This document shows, one piece after another, positions 6,504 through 15,707 of a DNA stretch of 64,000 nucleotides. A model generated the notes under the pieces. It was given only the letters and a program-made list of their open reading frames with translations. It had not been told where the DNA came from and ran no database searches. Both the position numbers and the translations under genes were made by a program. Source of the DNA: Arcanobacterium pluranimalium (GTDB taxonomy: Bacteria; Actinomycetota; Actinomycetes; Actinomycetales; Actinomycetaceae). Each line of letters starts with the position of its first letter. The stretch's first letter is position 1. The stretch is taken from positions 496,001 to 560,000 of the forward strand of contig NZ_JAFBCS010000001.1 in the NCBI RefSeq assembly GCF_016907845.1, given 5' to 3'.

Positions 6504-7748
6504 CTACTTCTTCGGCGCGAAACCTGCCAGCGTCTTTCCCAGCCAGGTGTACGACGGCGGCTGGCTATCCACCCACACGTCCCAACGGTGGGAGCTGCCG
6601 CCCACCTCGAACTCGGTGACCGTCGTCGGCGCCTTCACAGATTTCTTGAACGTATCGTAACTTGCGCGTTTATCGCCGTCTTTCTTGCCTACCACCACGA
6701 ATAGCTTGCTATCTGGGCCGCCTTTCGCAACCTCGCTCAGCGTATACGCTGGGTTATTAGGATCGTCCCAAACCACGCCTTTAGTATATTGAGGAGCAAA
6801 GTACCCGGAGCGCACAATTCCGCCGCCGAATATGTCCGTGTGTCGCATGGCGAACATCGCCGCACACCATCCACCAGCGGAATAACCATCGGTGACCCAT
6901 GCATCGCGCGAATCTACGGTACGTAAGTTTGTCTGAATCCAGGTGCGCAGCGTCGTCGTCACCCATGTCTCGATCGACGCACCGGGGACGTCGCGGCACT
7001 CCGTATCCAAATTGCGTGGGAATACCGTGGGCGCCACGATGATCGCCTCGCCCATCTCACCCTTGTCCACTACCTGCTGATACTTCTCAGCGGTGTGCAT
7101 AATCTCGGTGAACCCGGCAGGGGAGCCAGGCACGCCCTGAAACGCCACGATCACCGGGTATACACGGTCGGACGATTTGGTATAAGACGCCGGAAGGTGA
7201 ATGTACGTGGTGCCGTCGCCACCTTGACCTTGCCCGTCGATATTGACTTTGATCCATTGACCTTGGGTAGCGTCCTGGATTCCCGTCAGTGCAGGGTTGC
7301 TCAGCGGGTTGCGTTGTAAATCGCTGAACTGTGGTTTGGCAGGTTTCGTTTTCTCGCTGTTTTTGGACGACGACGCCGATCCGTCACCTTTCGAGTCGGC
7401 CTTTGTGTCGCCTGTGGTATCGCCGCCAATATCTTGAACTTGTACTTGCTGATCCAACTGGCCGAAGAGGTCATCCCAGGTGGCATACCACAGGGTGGAA
7501 CGGTTGAAGCCAACAAATGCAGACCACACTGCCAGCACACAACACAAAATCACGCTCAGCAGGTGGGGCACAAACTTGATGCCGATCCAACGCAGTAAAG
7601 AGATGAGATCCTTGCGGCGTTCTTCTTGGGGAGCGAGGCGCTTCTTCCATAGGAGTGGTAGGCCGATCGTCGTCCACAGTAGCGCGACGATAAATAGGAT
7701 GATTGAAACTGCCAAAGTGGAGTTGTCAACAAGTTCAAAGAAATGCAT
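6504..7748 (-). CDS. membrane-anchored esterase (antigen 85/EsterD-like fold)
   Basis: A 414-residue protein. Two membrane helices lie at about residues 12-33 and 57-78; they are followed by an Asp/Lys/Ser-rich linker (100-140). The extracellular alpha/beta-hydrolase domain starts near 165 (TYIHLPASY). The nucleophile elbow is GYSAGG with Ser290; a late His in GGSSHRWDVW (about 393) would complete the triad. This is the arrangement of actinobacterial esterases related to the mycolyltransferase/antigen 85 group. This organism group lacks mycolic acids, so the substrate is unknown. It precedes the glutaminyl cyclase gene on the same strand. Confidence 0.8.
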   Translation of the reverse strand: MHFFELVDNSTLAVSIILFIVALLWTTIGLPLLWKKRLAPQEERRKDLISLLRWIGIKFVPHLLSVILCCVLAVWSAFVGFNRSTLWYATWDDLFGQLDQQVQVQDIGGDTTGDTKADSKGDGSASSSKNSEKTKPAKPQFSDLQRNPLSNPALTGIQDATQGQWIKVNIDGQGQGGDGTTYIHLPASYTKSSDRVYPVIVAFQGVPGSPAGFTEIMHTAEKYQQVVDKGEMGEAIIVAPTVFPRNLDTECRDVPGASIETWVTTTLRTWIQTNLRTVDSRDAWVTDGYSAGGWCAAMFAMRHTDIFGGGIVRSGYFAPQYTKGVVWDDPNNPAYTLSEVAKGGPDSKLFVVVGKKDGDKRASYDTFKKSVKAPTTVTEFEVGGSSHRWDVWVDSQPPSYTWLGKTLAGFAPKK

Positions 7749-8038
7749 GAATTAATCATATTTCACAGTTTTGTTTTGACATGTACTACTGGAGGATGAA
7801 TTTTCTATTAGACGCAGCGCACATTTTCGGACAGAGAGAGCGGGTGGGTTCTGTGACGCACGACAGTCCACGTTGTGCATATCTATTTAAGTAAGTGCAA
7901 TAATATTAGTTGTTGTGTGTGTGAAGAGCCGGTGTGTTCCCAATCGCACAGTGGAAAAGTGTGGCATTGTGCCCCGAAAGTTGTACAGTCTGAACTATAA
8001 AATATGCAATTTCATGAATTCTTAGACAAGGACCTGCT

Positions 8039-9514
8039 ATGACCAGCAATCCCGATACGGCAGCACCTGCGGAAAATCTTCGCCGTGGCTTGCGCGCCCG
8101 TCACCTCAATATGATCGCCATCGGCGGCGCGATTGGAACAGGCCTGTTCCTGGCCTCGGGCGGATCCATTGTGAAAGCTGGCCCTGGTGGGGCTCTGCTC
8201 GCCTATGTGCTCATAGGTTTCATGGTGTTCCTGCTCATGCAATCACTTGGCGAAATGTCTACCTATCTTCCGGTGGCAGGCGCTTTCGAAGAGTATTCAA
8301 CTCGCTTCATTTCCCCTTCATTTGGTTTTGCCACTGGTTGGAATTACTGGTTTAACTGGGCAATTACTGTAGCCGCTGAGTTGGTGGCCGCGTCAATCGT
8401 CATGAAGTATTGGCTTCCTGACGTTCCAGCTTGGGTCTGGTCGGCGCTCTTCCTTGCCATTTTGTTCCTGATCAACGCGCTCACCGTATCATCTTTCGGC
8501 GAATCAGAATTTTGGTTCGCCTCGATTAAGGTCGTGACCGTCATCATCTTCCTCGGCATCGGAATTCTGATGATCCTCGGCATTCTCGGTGGTAAATCGC
8601 CAGGTTTTGAAAACTGGACGGTAGGCGAAGCGCCATTCGTGGGCGGTGCACTCGGCGTACTCAACATCTTCATGATTGCAGGCTTCTCTTTCCAGGGCAC
8701 CGAACTTATCGGTGTTGCTGCAGGCGAAGCGGAGCAGCCAGAAAAGACCATTCCAAAAGCGATCCGCGGAGTTTTCTTCCGTATCCTGCTCTTCTACATC
8801 GGCGCAATCGCCGTCATCGGTTTCCTACTTCCATACACCGACGAACGCCTCCTCGCCTCGGAAGTCGATCAGATTTCCGTTTCCCCATTCACCTTAATCT
8901 TTGACAACGCAGGCGTACTCGCTGCGGCGGCCGTGATGAACGCCGTCATTCTCACCTCGATCCTTTCAGCTGGAAACTCTGGCATGTACGCCTCAACGCG
9001 CATGTTGTGGGCGCTCGCTCGTAGCGGTAAAGCACCGAAGATATTTGGCAAGCTCAACAAGCGTGACATCCCGATGAACGCTCTCATTGCCACCACGATC
9101 ATCGGCGCTTTGTGCTTCCTCACCTCCCTTATTGGCGACGGCGAAGCGTATGTTTGGCTCGTGAACGCTTCCGGTCTCGCGGGGTTCATTACCTGGATGG
9201 CTATCGCGTGGTCGCATTACAATTTCCGCCGCGCCTACGTCAAGCAGGGTAACGATGTGAAAGATCTTCCGTATAAAGCTGCGCTTTTCCCATTGGGACC
9301 GATCGTGGCGATGGTGATGTGTGCATTCGTGATTCTGGGCCAGAACTACGAGGCAATTTTGACTAACGCTGATATGAAAGCGCTGCTCTCGTCATACATC
9401 GGTTTGCCGCTCTTCTTAGCTCTGTGGGGTGGGCATAAGCTGGTTACCAAATCGAAGAAAGTCAATTTGCTCGAAGCTAACCTCAAGCGCAATGCTCACG
9501 GTTTGAACGACTAA
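8039..9514 (+). CDS. amino-acid permease, APC family (LysP/GABA-permease type)
   Basis: A 491-residue transporter with about 12 membrane segments, placed at the usual length for the family. ATG 8039 has AAGGA seven bases upstream. The N-terminus carries the APC signature (LRARHLNMIAIGGAIGTGLF) and the conserved GEMSTYLPVAGAF and FQGTELIGVAAGEAE motifs of the amino-acid transporter (AAT) branch, which includes LysP, AroP and GabP. It imports an amino acid by proton symport; lysine is my first guess from overall similarity, but specificity is not readable. It is a single-gene unit ended by a strong bidirectional hairpin. Confidence 0.85.
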   Translation: MTSNPDTAAPAENLRRGLRARHLNMIAIGGAIGTGLFLASGGSIVKAGPGGALLAYVLIGFMVFLLMQSLGEMSTYLPVAGAFEEYSTRFISPSFGFATGWNYWFNWAITVAAELVAASIVMKYWLPDVPAWVWSALFLAILFLINALTVSSFGESEFWFASIKVVTVIIFLGIGILMILGILGGKSPGFENWTVGEAPFVGGALGVLNIFMIAGFSFQGTELIGVAAGEAEQPEKTIPKAIRGVFFRILLFYIGAIAVIGFLLPYTDERLLASEVDQISVSPFTLIFDNAGVLAAAAVMNAVILTSILSAGNSGMYASTRMLWALARSGKAPKIFGKLNKRDIPMNALIATTIIGALCFLTSLIGDGEAYVWLVNASGLAGFITWMAIAWSHYNFRRAYVKQGNDVKDLPYKAALFPLGPIVAMVMCAFVILGQNYEAILTNADMKALLSSYIGLPLFLALWGGHKLVTKSKKVNLLEANLKRNAHGLND

Positions 9515-9526
9515 ATCGGCTACGAT

Positions 9527-9574
9527 GTAATACTGACGGCTCTCGGATCAATATCCGAGAGCCGTCAGTATTAC
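9527..9574. terminator. 22-bp perfect bidirectional terminator
   Basis: GTAATACTGACGGCTCTCGG-AT and its exact complement are separated by a four-base loop. It lies between convergent genes. Its right arm is also coding sequence: it specifies the last codons of the TSUP gene, whose stop is in the loop. Confidence 0.8.
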
Positions 9575-10339
9575 GGATGCTCCTGCCACGCTAAATAGCA
9601 AAAGTGCAAACGCCAGCGTGAGAGTGGAATTGCGAGCATTGCGCGTAATTTTGCTGCCCACGACGCTGCCAAGCATTGATCCAGCCGTAAAAAACAGCAC
9701 GATACCCGCATCGATATGAATGCCAGTTCCAAGGCGAGCCAATAGCCCAACCAGCGCAGTAATCGCCATGATCAGCAGCGACGTTGCAGTTGCCAGCGGC
9801 ATCATGAATCCCAAGGCGAACACCAAAATCGGCACGATCACGATCCCGCCGCCGATACCGAAAAATCCGGTGAGCAGCCCAGTTGCAGTTGCTGCAAGGG
9901 CAAGAAACCACAGTGGACGACGCCGGCCTGCTTGCGTTGCGAGGTGACCGTGCGTCGTCGTGCTCTCGCTGTGCGCAGCACGCTCCCGCATTGCCTTGAT
10001 GAGCATTGCAATGGCAATGACCACCAGTAGCGCGCAGAAGGAATACATCAAATAATGCGGTGCTACCAAAACGTTAAGCCGTGCGCCAGCAACGGCACCC
10101 ACCATGCTGAGCACAGCGAAAAGGAAACCTTGGTGCCACTGCACTTGCCGGCGTCGTAATACAAGCGAAACGAGCGAACTGAAACCTACAATGACGAGCG
10201 AGGCGGCTGCGGCGTCGTGTGGAGATTGATTGAGCACAAACACTAAAAAGGGAATAGCGAGAATGCCGCCGCCAGCGCCAAGAGCACCCACAACGGAACC
10301 TACACAGATTCCCATCAGGCATGCGATCAATAACTCCAT
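9548..10339 (-). CDS. TSUP (TauE/SafE) family membrane exporter
   Basis: A 263-residue protein of eight predicted membrane segments with the internal duplication of the family: GALGAGGGILAIPFLVF at the start of the first half and GFFGIGGGIVIVPILVFALG at the start of the second. TSUP proteins move sulfite, sulfoacetate or other small organosulfur anions. The substrate is not shown here because no sulfur-metabolism gene is adjacent. The start ATG 10339 has only a distant AAGG. The 3' end of the coding sequence forms one arm of the terminator shared with the permease. Confidence 0.8.
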   Translation of the reverse strand: MELLIACLMGICVGSVVGALGAGGGILAIPFLVFVLNQSPHDAAAASLVIVGFSSLVSLVLRRRQVQWHQGFLFAVLSMVGAVAGARLNVLVAPHYLMYSFCALLVVIAIAMLIKAMRERAAHSESTTTHGHLATQAGRRRPLWFLALAATATGLLTGFFGIGGGIVIVPILVFALGFMMPLATATSLLIMAITALVGLLARLGTGIHIDAGIVLFFTAGSMLGSVVGSKITRNARNSTLTLAFALLLFSVAGASVILTALGY

Positions 10340-10453
10340 ATTTGCACGTTATACCTTGGTTGATAGTCCTGCATGATTGAGAGCAAAATTCGATAGAATA
10401 GTCGTGGTGCGCATAGCGCATAAACAAACCACTTCAATACTAGGAAGTTTAAT

Positions 10454-11194
10454 ATGACTTACAAACTGGTACTTGTACGCCACGGCGAGAGTGAATGGAA
10501 CGCAAAGAACCTGTTCACCGGCTGGGTAGACGTTCCGTTGTCTGACAAGGGTACGCAGGAAGCTCGCCGCGCTGGTCAGCTGCTCATTGATGCCGAAGTG
10601 CTGCCAGACGTGCTGCATACATCAATGCTTCGCCGCGCGATCATGACGGCGAACCTCGCACTCGATGCCGCTGACCGTCACTGGATCCCAGTCAAGCGCA
10701 ACTGGCGCTTGAACGAGCGTCACTATGGTGCGCTGCAGGGCAAGAACAAGAAGGAAATTCGCGACGAATACGGCGAAGAGCTCTTCATGGAATGGCGTCG
10801 TTCCTACGACGTGCCACCACCAGCAATTGAGCTTGGCTCGGAGTTTTCGCAGGATACGGATCCACGCTATGCAGGTGAGCCGATTCCAGCAACCGAGTGC
10901 TTGAAGGATGTGCTCGAGCGCATGCTCCCATACTGGGAAGAGCAGATCGTTCCTGATCTCAAGACTGGCAAGACGGTTATGATTGCAGCTCACGGAAACT
11001 CGCTGCGTGCAATTGTGAAGCACCTCGACGGTATTTCTGACGACGAAATCGCTGGCCTGAACATCCCAACTGGCATTCCGCTCTACTACGAGCTTGACGA
11101 AGAAACACTCAAGCCAGTAGTTAAAGGCGGTACTTACCTCGATCCTGAAGCAGCAAAGGCAGCTATTGAAGCTGTGGCTAACCAGGGCAAGTAA
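10454..11194 (+). CDS. gpmA: 2,3-bisphosphoglycerate-dependent phosphoglycerate mutase
   Basis: A 246-residue glycolytic enzyme interconverting 3- and 2-phosphoglycerate in the cytoplasm. Seen: the phosphohistidine motif VRHGESEWN (His10) followed by [15 protein letters not shown], the substrate-binding [11 protein letters not shown], and [14 protein letters not shown] with the second catalytic His. Length fits the family. ATG 10454 follows AGGAAG. A TAGAAT box at 10394-10399 is a possible -10 element. A strong hairpin at 11261-11296 ends the unit. The last 17 bases of the gene plus stop are tandemly duplicated just after it. Confidence 0.95.
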   Translation: MTYKLVLVRHGESEWNAKNLFTGWVDVPLSDKGTQEARRAGQLLIDAEVLPDVLHTSMLRRAIMTANLALDAADRHWIPVKRNWRLNERHYGALQGKNKKEIRDEYGEELFMEWRRSYDVPPPAIELGSEFSQDTDPRYAGEPIPATECLKDVLERMLPYWEEQIVPDLKTGKTVMIAAHGNSLRAIVKHLDGISDDEIAGLNIPTGIPLYYELDEETLKPVVKGGTYLDPEAAKAAIEAVANQGK

Positions 11195-11211
11195 GGCTAA
11201 CCAGGGCAAGT
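11176..11211 (+). repeat. tandem 17-base duplication at the gpmA stop
   Basis: GGCTAACCAGGGCAAGT occurs at 11176-11192 and again at 11195-11211. The first copy is the gpmA 3' end; the second lies after the stop codon. Confidence 0.85.
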
Positions 11212-11260
11212 TAAGCGAGTTCACACGGAGAATGTGAATAAAACACAAGCTTGCTAAAAC

Positions 11261-11296
11261 GGTGGGGGCATGATTCTTTCGAATCATGCCCCCACC
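11261..11296. terminator. 16-bp stem terminator between gpmA and phoU
   Basis: GGTGGGGGCATGATTC pairs perfectly with its complement around TTTC. It lies between convergent gpmA and phoU. No long T tract follows, but the strength and position support termination. Confidence 0.75.
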
Positions 11297-11455
11297 AGCA
11301 TATTTACCCTCAGTATTTTGCAGTATTTCGCCATAGCTGAAATCTCAGAGTTTTCACCCTGATCCAGACGTCACTGTTTCAGTGCAGCTGAAATCTCAAC
11401 ATTTCAGTGTGGCGAAAGCTCAGTATCTCGATGCCGTTCAGTTTCTCGCCGCAGC
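11297..11455. repeat. degenerate repeat region downstream of phoU
   Basis: AGCTGAAATCTCA appears at 11335-11347 and 11386-11398, set among related pieces such as CAGTATTT, TTTCAGTG and GCTCAGTAT. No gene is visible. It looks like decayed tandem repeats or an imperfect hairpin array. Confidence 0.4.
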
Positions 11456-12139
11456 TCAGACCTCAGTTAAATCAACTTCAGCAAACGGATCGTTACCATC
11501 ATTGCCCAGGCCTTTGACCAAGAAATTCATTCTGCGTGCTACCGAGACGGCGTGGTCTCCATAGCGCTCGAGGTAACGGCCGAGCAGCACGATGTCTACG
11601 ATCTCCTGGCGAGTCAATTCTTTTGAATCATCTAAAACGATTTGGAACGACTGTGCGTGCAAATCGTCGAGCACGTCGTCTTCTGCAACGATCTGAGCTG
11701 CAAGGGAAAGATCGCGAGTCTCAACGAGCACCGCCACATTTTGCCCTACAGCTGCTGCATGCTCTGCCATTTTGACGAGCAATTCGTGAACTTCACCTGG
11801 GACGGCCATGTCAGGATAGCGTCCACGTGCAATATAGGCTACGTGACGTGCAAGATCGCCCATACGCTCAAGAGTGGCGGAGAGGCGGAGTGCTGATACT
11901 ACCGTGCGCAAATCCGATGCCACAGGCGCTTGCCGAGCCAGCAAAGAAACGCCCATTTCATCGACTGTGCGTTCGAGCAGGTCAATTTTACGATCGGCGT
12001 CAATAACTTTCTCAGCCTTAGTGAGGTTTGCATCGCGCAGTGCTTCGGCTGCACCGCGCATCGCCTTTGCTGCTGCTTTTGCTTCAACAACCAGCGTTTC
12101 GGCAAGTTGGTTCATCTGCTGATGGAACTGTTCACGCAC
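11456..12139 (-). CDS. phoU: phosphate-uptake regulator PhoU
   Basis: A 227-residue all-helical cytoplasmic regulator of two three-helix repeats. It links phosphate transport to the phosphate-sensing kinase. The start is GTG 12139 with AAGGAG six bases before it. PhoU-type sequences are visible in both repeats (LLERTVDEMGVSLLARQAP with ERMGDLARHVAYIARG; then LLGRYLERYGDHAVSVARR), carrying the E-R-GD metal-binding motif twice. It is transcribed away from the senX3-regX3 pair, the arrangement known in other actinobacteria, so it likely adjusts SenX3 activity. No pst genes are in the window. Confidence 0.92.
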   Translation of the reverse strand: MREQFHQQMNQLAETLVVEAKAAAKAMRGAAEALRDANLTKAEKVIDADRKIDLLERTVDEMGVSLLARQAPVASDLRTVVSALRLSATLERMGDLARHVAYIARGRYPDMAVPGEVHELLVKMAEHAAAVGQNVAVLVETRDLSLAAQIVAEDDVLDDLHAQSFQIVLDDSKELTRQEIVDIVLLGRYLERYGDHAVSVARRMNFLVKGLGNDGNDPFAEVDLTEV

Positions 12140-12322
12140 GTGAGCTCCTTAGGATTTATAGATACGCAATAAATACATATGAGTGAGCGCGCACTGCACC
12201 CATACTCTTCTACATAAGCTAACCAGATAATTTTGAACATTACCTGTCGTTTAGGTAAACAGCAGGTTGCTAGTTTTTCGTTCGCCTGCGTATCGTGACG
12301 CGGAAAGCGCTACGCTGAATCT

Positions 12323-13516
12323 ATGCACGATGCGTTGATTTTCGTTCTGGGGATTGCCCTTGGAGCCGGTACCGTTGCAGTAGTTTGGCTCGCTGAAACA
12401 CGTATTTTGAAAAAGCGTACCCAGAAGAAGCTCGTTGAGGATACTGACCTCGCCGAACGCCGCGTAATGTCGATGCTCGACGCATTGCCGCAGGGCGTTA
12501 TTGTGGTTAACCCTGATTTAACAATTCGGCATTCCACTCAACTCGCCACTGCTTTTGGCCTGATTCAAGAGGGCGCTTTGCGGCGCAATATCGCGTCAAT
12601 TGTGACGAGCGTATTAGAGACGGGCGTGGCGCGTGACGTCGAGTTCGACATGCGCAAAACCACCAAAGATTCCCCCTCGCGCCGCATTTGGGTGCGGATT
12701 GCGCCGGTGATGGACTCCCATGCCATCGTGCTCTTTGAAGATCAGACGGAAAAACGGCGTCTTGACCAGACGCGCCGCGATTTCGTGGCCAACGTTTCGC
12801 ACGAATTGAAGACGCCGGTTGGCGCGATCAAGCTCCTTTCAGAAACGTTGCAGCAGGTGTCGAATGAGCCGGAGCTTGTGGAGAATTTTGCTAGCAAGCT
12901 TGAGCAAGAATCGGCGCGACTGGGCGAACTCGTGCAAGAAATCATTCAGCTTTCGCGGTTGCAAGAGGGAGACGCACTTGCGGATCCGCAGGTGATTTCG
13001 GTGGATGACGTCGTCGCCGAAGCGATCGAACGCACGCAACTGGACGCGCAGTTGCACGGAATTACCTTGCGTTGCGGCGGTTCCAAAGGCTTGCGAGTAG
13101 TGGGCGATTATTCGTTATTGACGACGGCGGTGCGCAACTTGCTTGACAACGCCGTGCGGTATTCTCCCTCCCAGTCAACAGTTTCAGTGGGCCTTTCTGC
13201 CGATGGCAGGAACGTGAAAATTGCGGTGATTGACGAGGGTGTGGGCATTCCGCGCGAGATTCAAGATCGGGTTTTCGAACGCTTTTATCGAGCAGACGAA
13301 GCTCGTTCGCGTGACACCGGTGGTACTGGGCTTGGCTTGAGCATTGTGAAGCATGTTGTGGCTGATCATGGTGGAAGTATCGGCCTGTGGAGTGAGGTTG
13401 GGCGCGGCTCAACGTTCACGATTTCTCTACCGCGATATGAAGAACCGCTGGTGGTGGTGCCGGCTACCGAGTCGGAAGCGGACAAGAGCGTGGGTAAGAG
13501 TGATGATGAGATTTAG
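12323..13516 (+). CDS. senX3: sensor histidine kinase, SenX3 type
   Basis: A 397-residue membrane kinase for phosphate limitation. One N-terminal membrane segment at about residues 4-24, a PAS-like region at 50-140, the dimerisation/phosphoacceptor helix with FVANVSHELKTPVGAI (His160), then the ATPase domain with N box NLLDNAVRYSP, G1 DEGVGIP and G2 GTGLGLSIVKH. It has one membrane pass rather than the two often seen in SenX3. It is followed after 50 bases by regX3 and diverges from phoU. The start ATG 12323 has only a weak ribosome-binding site. Confidence 0.9.
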   Translation: MHDALIFVLGIALGAGTVAVVWLAETRILKKRTQKKLVEDTDLAERRVMSMLDALPQGVIVVNPDLTIRHSTQLATAFGLIQEGALRRNIASIVTSVLETGVARDVEFDMRKTTKDSPSRRIWVRIAPVMDSHAIVLFEDQTEKRRLDQTRRDFVANVSHELKTPVGAIKLLSETLQQVSNEPELVENFASKLEQESARLGELVQEIIQLSRLQEGDALADPQVISVDDVVAEAIERTQLDAQLHGITLRCGGSKGLRVVGDYSLLTTAVRNLLDNAVRYSPSQSTVSVGLSADGRNVKIAVIDEGVGIPREIQDRVFERFYRADEARSRDTGGTGLGLSIVKHVVADHGGSIGLWSEVGRGSTFTISLPRYEEPLVVVPATESEADKSVGKSDDEI

Positions 13517-13567
13517 GCCTTAGCAGCAATTTTAGGTCTTTAGCAGTGAAGTAGGTAAGGAATAATA

Positions 13568-14269
13568 ATGACGACGATTCTTTTGGTGGAAGACGAGCCA
13601 ACATATCGAGAAACGCTCGCTTTCAACCTCGGCCGAGACGGCTATGACGTGATTCAAGCTGAAAATGGTCTGCTTGCTTTGGAGCGTTTTGCAGCTGCAG
13701 AGGTTGATCTTGTGATTCTTGATCTGATGCTTCCCAAGCTCTCGGGCACGGAAGTATGCCGGAAAATCCGCCAAGATTCGCAGGTGCCGATCATTATGCT
13801 CACTGCCAAGGATGCGGAGATCGACAAGGTCGTGGGTCTGGAACTCGGCGCTGATGATTACGTTACAAAGCCCTATTCTTACCGTGAGCTACTCGCCCGC
13901 GTGCGTGCGCTACTGCGGCGTACGGCGTCAACTGGGGATGCGTCGTCGGCCGGTGAACAAAATGACGTGCTTTGCGTCGGCGGAATCGAAATGAATATTG
14001 AGGCTCATGAGGTGCGTATCGCAGGTGAGCTGGTATCGATGCCGCTGCGTGAATTTGAGCTGCTGGAATACCTTATGGAGAATCCAGATCGCGTGCTCAC
14101 TCGCAGCCAGATTCTCGATCGAATTTGGGGCATTGATTACATCGGCGATACGAAAACTCTAGATGTTCACGTTAAGCGGATTAGAACCAAAATTGAAGAA
14201 GACCCTGCACAGCCGAAGATTTTAGTCACGGTTCGTGGTCTGGGCTACAAACTGGTGAGCGGTCAATAG
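13568..14269 (+). CDS. regX3: OmpR-family response regulator, RegX3 type
   Basis: A 233-residue transcription factor. The receiver domain (1-120) has acidic residues Asp9 and Asp8-type EDE, phosphoacceptor Asp52 in LVILDLMLPK, and Lys in YVTKPYSYREL. The C-terminal winged helix (about 135-232) carries LREFELLEYLMENPDRVLTRSQ and the recognition region DTKTLDVHVKRIRTKIE. It would be phosphorylated by the upstream kinase and control phosphate-starvation genes. ATG 13568 follows AGGAATAATA. A carD gene follows after about 80 bases, with its own promoter. Confidence 0.93.
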   Translation: MTTILLVEDEPTYRETLAFNLGRDGYDVIQAENGLLALERFAAAEVDLVILDLMLPKLSGTEVCRKIRQDSQVPIIMLTAKDAEIDKVVGLELGADDYVTKPYSYRELLARVRALLRRTASTGDASSAGEQNDVLCVGGIEMNIEAHEVRIAGELVSMPLREFELLEYLMENPDRVLTRSQILDRIWGIDYIGDTKTLDVHVKRIRTKIEEDPAQPKILVTVRGLGYKLVSGQ

Positions 14270-14308
14270 AACTGTCAAGAAATCTCACATTACTCTTTCG
14301 TGCACCTT

Positions 14309-14317
14309 TGGTAGAAT
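14309..14317 (+). promoter_or_regulatory. extended -10 promoter of carD
   Basis: TGGTAGAAT is an extended -10 box (TG-N-TAGAAT) 34 bases before the carD start. The same TTGGTAGAAT occurs before the DsbA-like gene at 59482-59491. No strong -35 box is seen, as expected for extended -10 promoters. Confidence 0.45.
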
Positions 14318-14350
14318 AGAGGTTAGAAAGCAGAAAGAATTGAGATCGCA

Positions 14351-14977
14351 ATGACTTTTAAAGTTGGTGAAACCGTCGTTTATCCCCACCACGGTGCAGC
14401 GTACATCGAGGATATTTCGGAGAAGACGATCCGAGGTGAGAAGCGCATGTACCTCACCTTGCGGATTATTCAAGGTGATATGACGATTCAGGTGCCTGCC
14501 GATTCAATCGAGCAGGTGGGCGTGCGCGATGTTTCTAATGACGAACAGCTCGAGCGTGTGTTCTCAGTTCTTCGTGAAGAGAACGTGGAAGAGCCGTCGA
14601 ACTGGTCACGCCGTTATAAAGCGAATGGCGAGAAGCTGACCTCTGGCGATGTTAATAAAGTTGCCGAAGTGGTTCGTGACCTTTCGCGCCGAAATAATGA
14701 TCGTGGTCTTTCGGCTGGCGAAAAGCGTATGCTTTCCCAGGCTCGCGGCATTCTCGGCTCTGAAGTCGCACTTGCGCGCGATATTTCTGAAGACGAAGCG
14801 GGCGAGCTGCTGAATGAAATTTTGGGCGAGTTTTCTGCTGGATCGGCTGATTCGGCCGATGAAATCGTCACTCCTGCCAGTGCATCGAGCGCCGATAGCG
14901 CCGGCTCGGCAGCGAGCGCTACTTCGGCTACCAGTGCACAAAGCGCTGATTCCGCTGCTCCTAACGCTGCTCAGTAG
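14351..14977 (+). CDS. carD: CarD-family RNA polymerase-binding regulator with long tail
   Basis: A 208-residue protein; the family is usually about 160. The N-terminal Tudor-like RNAP-interaction domain ([15 protein letters not shown]...RMYLTL) binds the beta subunit, and the helical C-terminal domain ([29 protein letters not shown]) contains the conserved Trp that wedges promoter DNA. CarD stabilises the open complex at rRNA and other promoters. After about residue 163 there is an extra 45-residue tail made almost only of Ser, Ala, Asp and Gly ([21 protein letters not shown]), probably disordered. ispD follows after 11 bases, the conserved carD-ispD-ispF order of actinobacteria. Confidence 0.92.
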   Translation: MTFKVGETVVYPHHGAAYIEDISEKTIRGEKRMYLTLRIIQGDMTIQVPADSIEQVGVRDVSNDEQLERVFSVLREENVEEPSNWSRRYKANGEKLTSGDVNKVAEVVRDLSRRNNDRGLSAGEKRMLSQARGILGSEVALARDISEDEAGELLNEILGEFSAGSADSADEIVTPASASSADSAGSAASATSATSAQSADSAAPNAAQ

Positions 14978-14988
14978 AACGCTTCGCA

Positions 14989-15699
14989 ATGAAAATTGCT
15001 GCTTTGATCGTTGCTGCTGGGTCGGGGTCGCGTTTAGGTGCGCCGATTCCAAAGGCTTTGGTGGAGTTAGCGGGTGAAGCCTTAATTGTTCACGCTCTGC
15101 GAGGCATGAACAACGCCGACGTTACAGACGTCGTCGTTACTATTCCTACTGGTTGTGAGAGTGAATTTGCGGCGGTATTAGAAAAAGCTGGCCTGGATGC
15201 GCGACTCGTCGTTGGGGGAGCTACCCGCCAAGAATCGGTGGCGCGCGGACTCGCCCAGGTTGATGCTGACGTCGTTTTGGTTCACGACGCCGCTCGTGCA
15301 CTCACGCCGTCGGCAGTGATTCGTTCAGTGGTTGCGGCGCTTGAAAACGGACATCGTGCAGTGATTCCAGTTCTTGCGGTGACCGATACGATCAAGAAAA
15401 CTGATGCGAACGACGTCGTGACAGAAACGCTTGATCGTGCAAGCCTGAGAGCTGTGCAAACACCGCAGGGCTTCGATACTGCTTTGCTTCGGCAGGCTCA
15501 CGAGCAGGGAAAACGAATGTCTGAAAGTGAACAGAGTGCCGCTCCAGACGACGCCGCGCTGGTGGAGTTGCTCGGTGAGGCTGTGTTTTGCGTGCGAGGC
15601 GATGCGCAGTCGCTGAAAGTCACCACACCATTTGATCTTGCGGTTGCTGAGCTAATCCTTGACCAGCGCGAAGCATATAGCTGCGAAAGCGGGAGGTGA
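14989..15699 (+). CDS. ispD: 2-C-methyl-D-erythritol 4-phosphate cytidylyltransferase
   Basis: A 236-residue enzyme of the non-mevalonate isoprenoid pathway, joining MEP with CTP. The nucleotide-binding start [14 protein letters not shown], then PKALVELAG, is intact. Further family motifs are [26 protein letters not shown] and RAVQTPQGF. The start ATG 14989 is close behind carD. The stop overlaps the ispF region, so carD-ispD-ispF likely form one transcript. Confidence 0.93.
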   Translation: MKIAALIVAAGSGSRLGAPIPKALVELAGEALIVHALRGMNNADVTDVVVTIPTGCESEFAAVLEKAGLDARLVVGGATRQESVARGLAQVDADVVLVHDAARALTPSAVIRSVVAALENGHRAVIPVLAVTDTIKKTDANDVVTETLDRASLRAVQTPQGFDTALLRQAHEQGKRMSESEQSAAPDDAALVELLGEAVFCVRGDAQSLKVTTPFDLAVAELILDQREAYSCESGR

Positions 15700-15707
15700 G
15701 AGGTCTC

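Noticed and set aside
10622-11287. Long open frame antisense to gpmA
   Set aside because: It mirrors the codon bias of gpmA, has no ribosome-binding site and no recognisable protein pattern.
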